Both the position numbers and the translations under genes were made by a program. Below, piece by piece: positions 9,601 through 16,975 of a stretch of 35,327 nucleotides of DNA. The DNA comes from an uncultured Verrucomicrobiales bacterium. Its GTDB lineage: Bacteria > Verrucomicrobiota > Verrucomicrobiia > Limisphaerales > Palsa-1400. The notes beneath the pieces are model-generated. The model had not been told where the DNA came from and searched no databases. It saw nothing but the letters and a program-made list of their open reading frames with translations. The stretch spans positions 1 through 35,327 of the forward strand of contig CAIUEN010000432.1 in the NCBI GenBank assembly GCA_903898185.1. The letters are read 5' to 3'. Position 1 is the first letter of the stretch. Each line of letters starts with the position of its first letter.

Positions 9601-12600
9601 CAATAATGGACATCACAGTGACCTGGCTTTCCGAGAGGGCGGCGAGCTGGGTGGGCGACAGCGCCGTAACCTGGGTGTCCACCATGCCGCTGATCTGGGT
9701 GGTGGATAGCGCCGTAATCTGGCCAGTGGATAGCGACGTGATTTGCGTTTCTGTCAGCGATCCAAGCTGAGTCGATGTTATGGCGGCAAACTGATCGGCG
9801 GTCAGCGCCCCCAGTTCGCCTGTCGTCAGGCCACGGATCGCCGAAGTTGTCAGCGCGGCCATTTGCGTGCCAGCAAAAGCTCCAATCTGGGTCGCGCTCA
9901 ACATCGCCGCCTGAGTGGCCGTCAAGGCGGACACTCCAGTCGTTGTGAGCGCGGAAAGTTGCGTGGTTGTCAACGCCATCATTTCGGTCGTCTCCAACCC
10001 GCTGACTGCATTGGTGGACATCGCTGCAATCTGGCTTGACGACAGAGCAGCCAGTTGATCCAACGATAGCACTGCAACCTGGGTGTCGGTAAGTCCGCCA
10101 ATCTCGGTTGTGGTTAGAGCCCCCATTCGCGTGGGGCTCAAACTCGCAATCTGATCTGTGGAAAACGCGCTGATCTGAGCCGCTGTCATGGCGGCAATCT
10201 GCCTTATTGTCAGCGCCGCCAGTTCAGTTGTTGTCAGGCCACTGATTCCCGTAGTGCTCAACGCGGCGATTTGTGTGGTGGCGAGCGAGCTCAACTGAGT
10301 TGTCGTCAAAGAAGCTGTCTGGGTGGATGTCAATCCGCCCATTCCAGATACAGTCAGTGCGGCAAGTTGTGTTGTTGCCAGCGCGACCAGTTGGGAAGTG
10401 GTGAGATCTCCAATTTCAGTCGTGGTCAAGCCCCTGATCTGCGTTGTGGCCAGACTGCCGATCTGGGTTGTGGTCAAAGCCACGATCTGACTGTAGCTCA
10501 GACTGCTGATCTCCGCAGTGGTCAGGGCGGCGACTTGTGTGGTGGTCAGCGCCGCCACTCCCGTTGTCGTCATGCCGCCAACGGCGGTATTCGATAACGC
10601 CGCGATTTGCATGGTCGATAGGGCGGCAAGCTGGGGCAACGATAATGCCGCCACTTGCGTGTCGGCCAGACCGCCAATCTCGGTGGTTGTGAGCGCCGTA
10701 AGCTGCGTGATGGCCAATGTCTGGATTTGTTTGGTCGAGAGGGATCCAATTTGAGACGAAGTCATGCTGGCAACCTGTGTGGCAGTCAGCGTTGCCAGTC
10801 CGGCGTCCGTCAACCCATCGATCGCCGAGGTGGATAAGGCAGCGATTTGCGTTGTCGATAATGTCGCCAACTGGGTTGTCGTCAGGGTTCCGACTTCGGT
10901 GCTGGTCAAACCTTTGACCTGAGTGGCGGTGAATACCGCGATTTGTGTGGTCGTCAGCGCGGCGATCTGATCGCTGGTCAGCGCCCCGATTCCGGCGCTG
11001 GTCAACCCTCGGATCTGTGTTGTGGACAGCGCCGTGAACTGCGACGATGTAAGCGCGCTGAGCGCGGTCGTCGCCAGAGCGCCCATCTGAGTGGACGTCA
11101 AACCGGCAAGCTGGGTGGTCGTCAGCGTCACGAGTTGGGTATCTGTGAAGCCGCTGACTGCTGTGGAGGTCAGCGCTGCAAGCTGAGTGGGTGCCAGCAC
11201 ATCAATCTGGGTATCGGCCAAGGTGCTGATCTGACCGCTGGTCAACCCCTTGATTTGGGTGGGGGTTAGAGCCGCAAGCTGGGTCGATGTCAAAGCATCA
11301 AGCGCGGTGGTGGTGATCGCTCCCAGTCCGGTCGCCGTCAGTGCTGCGAGCTGAGTTGCAGTCAAAGCCGCCATCTGTGTCATTGTCAAACCGGCGACCC
11401 CAGTGGCGGTCATCGCCGCAATTTGCGTCGAGGCGAGGGCTGCAAATTGGGTGGGGGCGAGCAATCCGATTTCAGCGCTGGTCAGCCCTTGGATCTGCGT
11501 GATGGTCAACGCCGCAATCTGATCCCCCGTCAGCGCCGCGAGCTGATCCCCGGTCAGGGCTCCAACTTGAGCGCTGGTCAGCCCCTTGATCTGCGTGGCG
11601 TTCAGCGCCGCAAGTTGAAGTGTTGACAACAGGAGCATTTGCGTTGATGTCAGCGCCGCGAGTTCGGTCGCCGCCAGTGCCGCGAGTTGAGTTGCCGCCA
11701 GCGCCGCGAGCTGATCTCCAGTCAGCCCCTTGACCTGTATCGTGGTCAGAGCCGCGACTTGCGTGGTGGTCAGCGCGGCGAACTGCGTGGTGGTCATGGC
11801 GCCAATCCCGCTGCTGGTCAGACCTCTAAGCTGCGTGGAGGTCAACGCTGCGAGTTGAGTGGCAGTCAGGGCATTGACCTCCGTCGTGGTGAGAGCCCCA
11901 AGCTCGGTTGTCGTGAAGCCGGCAAGCTGGGTGGTGGTCAACGCCGCGATCTGGGGCGATGTAAGGCCACCGACCGCCGAGGTGGTCAGCGCCGAAAGCT
12001 GAGTCGATGTCAGAGTGGCAATCTGAGTATCAGCCAAAGTTCCTATTTCGGTGGCAGTCAAGCCCTTGACCTGGGTGGTGGTCAACGCCGCAAGCTGCGT
12101 GGTCGTCAGCGCGATGATCTGATCTCCCGTCAGCGCCCCAATTCCAGAGATGGTCAACCCCGCGATCTGGGTGACGCTGAGCGCCGCAAGTTGAGATGTC
12201 GAAATCAGGGCCACTTGCGTGGTGGTCAATGCCCCCAGCTCGGTCGCTGTCAGTGCCGCAAGTTGCGTTGCAGTCAGCGCCGCGAACTGATCTCCGGTCA
12301 GCCCTTTGACCTGCATCGTAGTCAGCACTGCGACTTGCGTGGCGCTCAACGTCGCGATCTGGGTGGTGGTCATTGCCCCGATCCCGACACTGGTCAGCCC
12401 TCTAAGCTGGGTGGTGGTCAGCGCCGCGAGTTCGGTGGCAGTCAGGGCATTGACCACCGTTGTGGAAAGCGCCCCCATCTCGCTGATTGTCAAACCGCCA
12501 AGCTGAGTTGTGGTCAATCCCGTAAACTGCGTGGACGTAAGGCTGCCGACGGTGGAAAGGGAAAGCGCCGCAATTTGCGTTGATGTCAGAGCGGCGAGTT

Positions 12601-15600
12601 GTGTATTGGCGAGATATCCGATTTCAGTGGAGGTCAGACCCGCGACCTGTGTGGTGGCCAGCACCGCGATTTGCGTGGTGGTCAGGGCCGCAAGTTGATC
12701 CCCGGTCAAAGCTCCGATTCCAGAACTGGTCAACCCTCTGAGCTGCGTGGAGCTTAGCGCCGCCAGTTGAGTTGGCGCCAGCAGGCCCACCTGCGTGGTG
12801 GTCAATGCTCCCATCTCGGTCGCTGTGAGCGCTGCCAATTGAGTCACAGCCAGCGCCGCGAGCTGATCTCCAGTCAGGCCCTTGACTTGCGCGGAAGTCA
12901 GCGCCGCGATCTGGTCTTTCGTCAGGACGGCGAGCTGCGTAAGGTTCAATACGCCGACACCGGCGCTGCTCAGCCCCCGGATCTGCGTGGTGGTCATGGC
13001 CGCAAGTTGGGTCGTCGTCACGCCGCCGATCGCGGTCGTGGTAATCGCTCCCATCTCGGTCGTTGTCAGGCCGTTAAGCTGTGTCGTGCTCATGGCCGCA
13101 ACTTGCGGTGACGTGAGACCGCTGATCGCGGAGGGGATCAATGCCGCAAGCTGCGTTTGCGTCAGGATGGCCATCTGGGTATTGGCTAGAGATCCGATGT
13201 CAGTGCTGGTCAGCCCCTTGATTTGCGTAGTGCTCAATACCGCGAGTTGCGTGGAGGTCAGCGCCGCAAGCTGATCTGCGGTCAGAACCCCGATTGCCGT
13301 GCTGGTCAGCCCCTTGAACTGAGTGACGCTGAGCGAGACAATCTGGGTTGTTGACAAAAGCCCAATCTGAGTGGCGGTCAAGGCCCCCAGTTCGGTCGAT
13401 GTCAGCGCCGCAAGTTGCGTCACGGCCAATGCCGCGAGCTGATCCCCGGTCAGCCCCCTGACCTGGGTGGCGGTCAGCGCCGCAAACTGGGCCGTCGTCA
13501 GGGCGGCGACCTGCATCATGCTCAGCTCGCCGACACCGGCAAAGCTCAGACCTTGGATCTGCGTGGTGGTTAAAGCCGCAAGCTGGGTTGTGGTCAGGCC
13601 ATCGATTGCTGTTGTGGTGAGCGCCCCGATCTCGGTGGATGTCAAACCGCCGAGTTGGGTCGTGGTCAACATCGCAAGCTGGGTTGATGTCAGACCACTG
13701 AGCACGGAAGGAACCAGCGCCGCAAGTTGCGTCTGTGTCAAAGCGGCGAGCTGCGTATCGGCCAACGCTCCGATTTCGGTGCTGGTCAGCCCCTTGAGTT
13801 GCGTGGCGTTCAACACAGCGAGCTGCGTGGTAGTCAGCGCCACGAGCTGGTCCATGGACAGAACTGCGATTTCGGTAATGGTCAGTCCCTTGATCTGCGT
13901 GGTGCTTAGCGCCGCAAGTTGAGTTGTCGCCAGCAGTCCCACCTGCGTGGTGGTTAACGCTCCCAGCTCGGTCGATGTCATTGCTGCGAGTTGTGTCGCT
14001 GCCAGTGCCGCGAGTTGGTTCCCGGTCAAGCCCTTGACCTGAATGGCGGTTAGCGTCGCGAACTGGGTTGTCGTCAGAGATGCAAACTGCGTCACGCTCA
14101 ATTCGCCGATGCCGGAGCTGGTCAAACCCTTTATCTGCGTGGTGGTTAATGCCGCAATCTGAGTCAGCGTAAGGCCGTCAATTGCCGTCGTGGTAAGCGC
14201 TCCCATCTCGGTCGCCGTCAAGCCGCCAAGCTGAGTTGTGGTCAACGCCGCAAGCTGAGTTGGCGTAATGCCTCTGACTGCGGATGAGGTCAGCGCCGCA
14301 AGTTGTGCTTGCGTCAGGATGGCAAGCTGGGTATCGGACAGAGCTCCGATTTCGGTGCTGGTCAATCCTTTGATCTGCGTGGTGCTCAGCGCTAAAATTT
14401 GGGTGGTGGTCAGCGCTGTGAGATGATCCGCAGCCAAAGCTCCGATACCGGTGCTGGTCAGCCCTTGGATCTGCGTAACGCTCAGCGCCGCCAATTGAGT
14501 TGTCGCCAGCAGGCCCACCTGCGTGGGGGTCAACGCCCCCAGTTCGGTCGATGTCATCGCCGCAAGTTGAGTTGCTGCCAGCGCCTCGAACTGATCGCCG
14601 GTCAGGCCCTTGACCTGTACGGTGGTCAGCGCTGCGATCTGTGTCGTCGTCAGGACGGCGAGCTGCGCCACGCTCAGTTCACCGACACCAGAGCTGGTCA
14701 GACCTTGTATCTGTGTCGTGGTCAATGCCGCAAGCTGGGTCGTTGTCAGACCATCAATTGCCGTCGTGGTAAGGGCTCCCATCTCGGTCGCTGTCAAGCC
14801 GCCGAGCTGAGTTGTGGTCAACGCCGCAAGCTGATCCGATGTGAGGCTGCGGACTGCGGCGGTGGAAAGCGCGGCAAGTTGCGTCGATGTCAGGGCGGCA
14901 AGCTGGGTATCAGCCAGCGCTCCGATTTCCGTGCTGGTCAGCCCCTGTGCCTGCGTGGCGCTTAATGCGGCAATCTGCGTGGTGGTCAGCGCCGCGAGCT
15001 GATCCTCATTCAGCGCCCCAATTCCGGAGCTGGTCAGCCCTTGGATCTGCGTGGCGCTTAGCGCCGCAAGTTGAGTTGTGGACAGCAGGCTTACTTGCGT
15101 GGGAGACAAGGCCCCCATCTCGGTTGACGTCAGCGCCTCGAATTGCGTCGCAGCCAGTTCCGCAAGCTGATCTCCAGTCAGCCCCTTGACTTGGGCGGTG
15201 GTCAACGTCGCAATCTGCGTAGCGGTCAGCGCTGCAAGTTGGTCCCCGGTCAAATCTCCGATTGCGGTGCTGGTGAACCCCTTGATCTGAGTTGTGGTGA
15301 ACGCCGCAAGCCGGGTCGCCGTCAACAGGCCCACCTGAGTCGTGGTGAGAGCGCCAAGCTCGGTTGGCGTTAGAGCTGCGAGTTGCGTCTCAGTCAGAGC
15401 CGCGAACTGATCCGCAGTCAGACCTTTGATCCCAGCGTTAGTCAAGGCTGCAATTTGCGCGGACGTCAATGCCGCGATTTGCGTAATGGTCAGTTCGCCG
15501 ACATCGGTGCTGGTCAATCCCTGAATTTGCTTGGCGGTGAGGGCCGCAATCTCCTCCTGCCTGAGAACCTCCACCTGCGCTTTGCTTAAAACGGAAAACT

Positions 15601-15802
15601 GAGCCGCGCTGAAGACTTGAATTTGCGTTGCCTTTAGCGCATCCACTTGCTCAGTGGATAGCTCCGTGATCTCCGTGGTGGTCAGCGCCGCGATTTGAGT
15701 TTCCAACAGCGAAGCAAAATCTGTCGCCGGTATGTTTTCAATCGCGGTTTTCGACAGGCTCGCAATTTCTGTTGCTCTGTAGGACGATATTGATATGGGC
15801 AT
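6638..15802 (-). CDS. Giant Thr/Ser-rich octapeptide-repeat protein (about 3,055 aa)
   Basis: Nearly the whole protein is about 380 tandem octapeptides of consensus L-T/S-x-T-Q/E-I/L/V-x-A/G (e.g. LTTTQIAA, LTSTEIGA), with no stop or frameshift over 9.2 kb. About one third of residues are Thr or Ser, and Cys and aromatic residues are almost absent. T-x-x-Q/E resembles a helix-capping box, so short helices are possible; a solenoid is an alternative. Units form 24-unit (192-residue) superrepeats. The first 60 residues and the far C-terminus are more varied and carry most of the Lys, Arg and Glu. I see no signal peptide, membrane segment or cell-wall anchor. ATG 15802 was chosen because the repeats begin just after it; ATG 15841 would add 13 unrelated residues, and neither has a strong ribosome binding site. 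It heads an operon with an O-GlcNAc transferase homologue. Function is not known; a heavily O-glycosylated structural or surface protein is the best guess. Confidence 0.9.
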   Translation of the reverse strand: MPISISSYRATEIASLSKTAIENIPATDFASLLETQIAALTTTEITELSTEQVDALKATQIQVFSAAQFSVLSKAQVEVLRQEEIAALTAKQIQGLTSTDVGELTITQIAALTSAQIAALTNAGIKGLTADQFAALTETQLAALTPTELGALTTTQVGLLTATRLAAFTTTQIKGFTSTAIGDLTGDQLAALTATQIATLTTAQVKGLTGDQLAELAATQFEALTSTEMGALSPTQVSLLSTTQLAALSATQIQGLTSSGIGALNEDQLAALTTTQIAALSATQAQGLTSTEIGALADTQLAALTSTQLAALSTAAVRSLTSDQLAALTTTQLGGLTATEMGALTTTAIDGLTTTQLAALTTTQIQGLTSSGVGELSVAQLAVLTTTQIAALTTVQVKGLTGDQFEALAATQLAAMTSTELGALTPTQVGLLATTQLAALSVTQIQGLTSTGIGALAADHLTALTTTQILALSTTQIKGLTSTEIGALSDTQLAILTQAQLAALTSSAVRGITPTQLAALTTTQLGGLTATEMGALTTTAIDGLTLTQIAALTTTQIKGLTSSGIGELSVTQFASLTTTQFATLTAIQVKGLTGNQLAALAATQLAAMTSTELGALTTTQVGLLATTQLAALSTTQIKGLTITEIAVLSMDQLVALTTTQLAVLNATQLKGLTSTEIGALADTQLAALTQTQLAALVPSVLSGLTSTQLAMLTTTQLGGLTSTEIGALTTTAIDGLTTTQLAALTTTQIQGLSFAGVGELSMMQVAALTTAQFAALTATQVRGLTGDQLAALAVTQLAALTSTELGALTATQIGLLSTTQIVSLSVTQFKGLTSTAIGVLTADQLAALTSTQLAVLSTTQIKGLTSTDIGSLANTQMAILTQTQLAALIPSAISGLTSPQVAAMSTTQLNGLTTTEMGAITTTAIGGVTTTQLAAMTTTQIRGLSSAGVGVLNLTQLAVLTKDQIAALTSAQVKGLTGDQLAALAVTQLAALTATEMGALTTTQVGLLAPTQLAALSSTQLRGLTSSGIGALTGDQLAALTTTQIAVLATTQVAGLTSTEIGYLANTQLAALTSTQIAALSLSTVGSLTSTQFTGLTTTQLGGLTISEMGALSTTVVNALTATELAALTTTQLRGLTSVGIGAMTTTQIATLSATQVAVLTTMQVKGLTGDQFAALTATQLAALTATELGALTTTQVALISTSQLAALSVTQIAGLTISGIGALTGDQIIALTTTQLAALTTTQVKGLTATEIGTLADTQIATLTSTQLSALTTSAVGGLTSPQIAALTTTQLAGFTTTELGALTTTEVNALTATQLAALTSTQLRGLTSSGIGAMTTTQFAALTTTQVAALTTIQVKGLTGDQLAALAATQLAALAATELAALTSTQMLLLSTLQLAALNATQIKGLTSAQVGALTGDQLAALTGDQIAALTITQIQGLTSAEIGLLAPTQFAALASTQIAAMTATGVAGLTMTQMAALTATQLAALTATGLGAITTTALDALTSTQLAALTPTQIKGLTSGQISTLADTQIDVLAPTQLAALTSTAVSGFTDTQLVTLTTTQLAGLTSTQMGALATTALSALTSSQFTALSTTQIRGLTSAGIGALTSDQIAALTTTQIAVFTATQVKGLTSTEVGTLTTTQLATLSTTQIAALSTSAIDGLTDAGLATLTATQVASMTSSQIGSLSTKQIQTLAITQLTALTTTEIGGLADTQVAALSLPQLAALSTMQIAALSNTAVGGMTTTGVAALTTTQVAALTTAEISSLSYSQIVALTTTQIGSLATTQIRGLTTTEIGDLTTSQLVALATTQLAALTVSGMGGLTSTQTASLTTTQLSSLATTQIAALSTTGISGLTTTELAALTIRQIAAMTAAQISAFSTDQIASLSPTRMGALTTTEIGGLTDTQVAVLSLDQLAALSSSQIAAMSTNAVSGLETTEMMALTTTQLSALTTTGVSALTATQAAMLSATQIGAFAGTQMAALTTSAIRGLTTGELGALTADQFAAITSTQLGSLTETQITSLSTGQITALSTTQISGMVDTQVTALSPTQLAALSESQVTVMSIIGVDGFTTTQMAALTPTQIATMTTTQVRSLSGDQVAALTVTQIGSMTTTQISSLTTTEFAGLAVTQMSALTVTQIAALPTTGMGVLTSAEVAALTTTQLAALTTTQIAALSATAIPGLTGDELAALNTRQLAALTSTQFGSLTTTQIGTFTSTQLGVLTTTELGGLTGTQVAALTTTQIDNLNSTQIAAMSSTAVSGLTLTQLTALTETQIGELTATQLGYLTTTQLSALLTTQLVALTTTQVKGLTSTEIAALAPTQLGALTATQLAALTSVEISGLTSTQVAALTMTQLAALTANQIAALSTTGISGLTGSELTALTTTQMAALTSTQIGSLTTTQIGALTTTRVAALTTAQIYGLTSTEVATLTTTQIGVLGTTQVIALSTSAIKGLTGDQIASLTAKQMAAFTPAEVGALTTTQVGLLSTTQIGSLTTTQINGLTSSEVAALTTAQLAVISTTQLAVLTITEVGGLTSTQLAALTATQLAAITTTQIAALSTTGITGLTADELAALTSSQMAALTSTQVGALTSTQIATLSATRVAALTSAQIRGLTATEVTALTDAQIGALSTTQVASLSTMGVAGLTARQIAALSTTQLASLTATEMGALSTTAVSALSIDDIALLSTTQLSSLSATGMAALTTSQLASLTATQMALLSTAEMGGLVSTQVAGLSTTQIGALTTTQMAALSAAGISGLTSTQVAALTTTQMAALTPTEMAALSATAISGLTSTEFLALTNTQFMSLSATGITGLSASQISSLTTTQITLLTPAELSGLTATQIAALTSTQFQTLSPNQISWLSTSGITGLTQAQINQLTLTQLAGLIPSQIGSLTTTAIDYLSTTQIEGLTAAQISGLERMQIRSLSLDQFNVLSTTQVASMSGTQIGSLTSTEFLSLSSSQLSALTSTQIGLLTATQIGVIISPTMIAPLSAVQFSQITTTTMAALTATTLSYLTTTDIAALNGTQIGALTAVQLAAMTSDQIAALNDAMV
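6690..15740 (-). repeat. Nested tandem repeat: 24-bp unit, 576-bp superrepeat
   Basis: The coding array has a 24-bp period throughout (one octapeptide). On top of this is a 24-unit, 576-bp higher-order period. The same distinctive unit (LTTTAIDG type) recurs at 11307, 11883, 12459, 13035, 13611, 14187 and 14763, exactly 576 bp apart. In the other half, the GGL-type unit pairs 10095/10671 and 9111/9687 are also 576 bp apart, but the phase between those pairs is broken by insertions or deletions of whole 24-bp units. All length changes keep the reading frame. Confidence 0.9.
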
Positions 15803-15868
15803 TGCGGTAAAGGTCCATGCGCTTCTATTGCAGAGTAGCATTTAATGCTTGTGGCTGCAAAATAAATC

Positions 15869-15950
15869 GTAACTATTCAGGCCCTCTGACTATTTGACCG
15901 CACATCTGCGTTAAAGCCGAAAGACTTGAGCCTTCTTACGTCTGAATAGA
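15869..15950. repeat. Degenerate relative of the 96-bp element
   Basis: GTAACTATTCAGG at 15869-15881 is identical to the left end of the 96-bp element. It is followed by CCCTCTGAC, the inverse of the element's next segment. A TACG-CTGAATAG sequence near 15937-15949 resembles its right end. The interior does not match, so this is a decayed or rearranged copy. It lies between the giant repeat gene and the pseudouridine synthase gene, in the likely promoter region of the giant gene's operon. Confidence 0.4.
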
Positions 15951-16028
15951 CCCCCAGAATCTTTGCGACAATGGGCGAGAACTCCTGCGTTATCTTGTCC
16001 CTGGCTTTCCAAGCCTGGCAGAAATCTA

Positions 16029-16871
16029 TTAATCCGCTATGTTTCTGTCTGGAGATCCGGTTCCCGGCGCGTAACGGCGCAGGTATTTCACGGAAACCGC
16101 AAAATCCTTGGGCCATGGGGACGATAATTTTGTTTCCGCCCCGGTAACCGGATGGGAGATAGTCACCTGTTCGGCATGCAGCGCGACGCGACCAATAAGA
16201 GGGCGTTCGGTGTGGCCAAACTTGAGGTGGAAGTCGGACTTGAGTGTCGAGAGAAGCAGAGGAGGCCCGCCATAAAATTCATCGCCAACGAGTTTGAAGC
16301 CAACGTGCTTCAGGTGCGCTCGAAGTTGGTGAGGGCGGGAGGTCAGGGGACGACATTCCATGAGCATGTAGCCTTGGAACCGTTCACGCACGGTAAACTC
16401 GGTTCGCGCGCGTTTGCCTTCCTTGGGGTCGATGCGCACCAAGCCCATTTGCAGTGGGTTGGGCGCGAGTTTGGCCTCGGTTTTGAACTCAGATTGCTCT
16501 GGCGCGGCAACACCCCGAACCAAGGCGGCAAAAATCTGATTCGGTTTTTCGGAGGCAAATTGCGCGACCAAGTTGAGCAGTGTCGGTTTGTCTTTTGCAA
16601 GAATCAGAACGCCGCTGGCCTCGAAGTCAAGGCGGTGCGCATGCATCAGGTAACTCAGACTGCGTTGAGAAACCCAGGGAACACCGCGCTCGATGCAGCC
16701 GTGTAAGAGCTGGATCAAGCTCGGTCGTTTGAGATCCTGGCGATCGGGCGACGTGAGCAATCCTGCCGGTTTGTCCAAGGCGAGCAGATGTTCGTCCTCA
16801 AACAGGATTGGAACTTCCCAGTACTCATGCGTTGCGGGTGATGATAGCTTGATGATATTGCTTGCGCCCAT
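16029..16871 (-). CDS. RluA family pseudouridine synthase
   Basis: This 280-residue protein isomerises uridine to pseudouridine in rRNA or tRNA. The catalytic motif HRLDFEASG (79-87, Asp82 nucleophile) is intact, as are the early LLALDKPAGLLTSP segment (29-42) and the RPHQLRAHL motif in the second half. There is no N-terminal S4 domain, so it is closer to short RluA/TruC-like enzymes than to RluC/RluD. The exact target site cannot be read from sequence. The ATG at 16871 has no obvious ribosome binding site. A small inverted-repeat element lies immediately upstream, between it and the SurA-like gene. Confidence 0.9.
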   Translation of the reverse strand: MGASNIIKLSSPATHEYWEVPILFEDEHLLALDKPAGLLTSPDRQDLKRPSLIQLLHGCIERGVPWVSQRSLSYLMHAHRLDFEASGVLILAKDKPTLLNLVAQFASEKPNQIFAALVRGVAAPEQSEFKTEAKLAPNPLQMGLVRIDPKEGKRARTEFTVRERFQGYMLMECRPLTSRPHQLRAHLKHVGFKLVGDEFYGGPPLLLSTLKSDFHLKFGHTERPLIGRVALHAEQVTISHPVTGAETKLSSPWPKDFAVSVKYLRRYAPGTGSPDRNIAD

Positions 16872-16884
16872 AAATTGTGTGTAA

Positions 16885-16975
16885 CTAGTACCGTAAGTCG
16901 CAAGTTCGTGAGCGATGAATTACTGGACAAAAGAAGCGTCAATCCGACTCACGAACTTACGAATTACGGTACTAG
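16885..16975. repeat. 91-bp inverted-repeat element with 28-bp arms
   Basis: The arms 16885-16912 and 16948-16975 are inverted copies matching at 26 of 28 positions, each beginning CTAGTACCGTAA at its outer end. The loop is about 35 bp. CTAG at both ends could be part of the arms or a 4-bp target duplication of the YTAR type used by IS5-like elements. The TAG stop codon of the SurA-like gene (16972-16974) lies inside the right arm. It is unrelated in sequence to the 96-bp element. Confidence 0.85.

Noticed and set aside
7127-15589. Many long plus-strand frames opposite the giant repeat gene, rich in Gly, Gln, Arg, Cys or Val
   Set aside because: They are mirror products of the 24-bp repeat, which keeps all frames open for long stretches. 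They lack starts with ribosome binding sites and resemble no family.
6690-15740. Possible CRISPR or satellite-like noncoding repeat
   Set aside because: The 24-bp units are contiguous without spacers and keep one open frame for over 3,000 codons with conservative amino-acid changes. It is coding.
15877-16116. 79-codon minus-strand frame overlapping the end of the pseudouridine synthase gene
   Set aside because: The second half reads like protein, but it overlaps a well-supported gene and a repeat fragment, has no ribosome binding site and matches nothing I know. It could be the tail of a lost gene.
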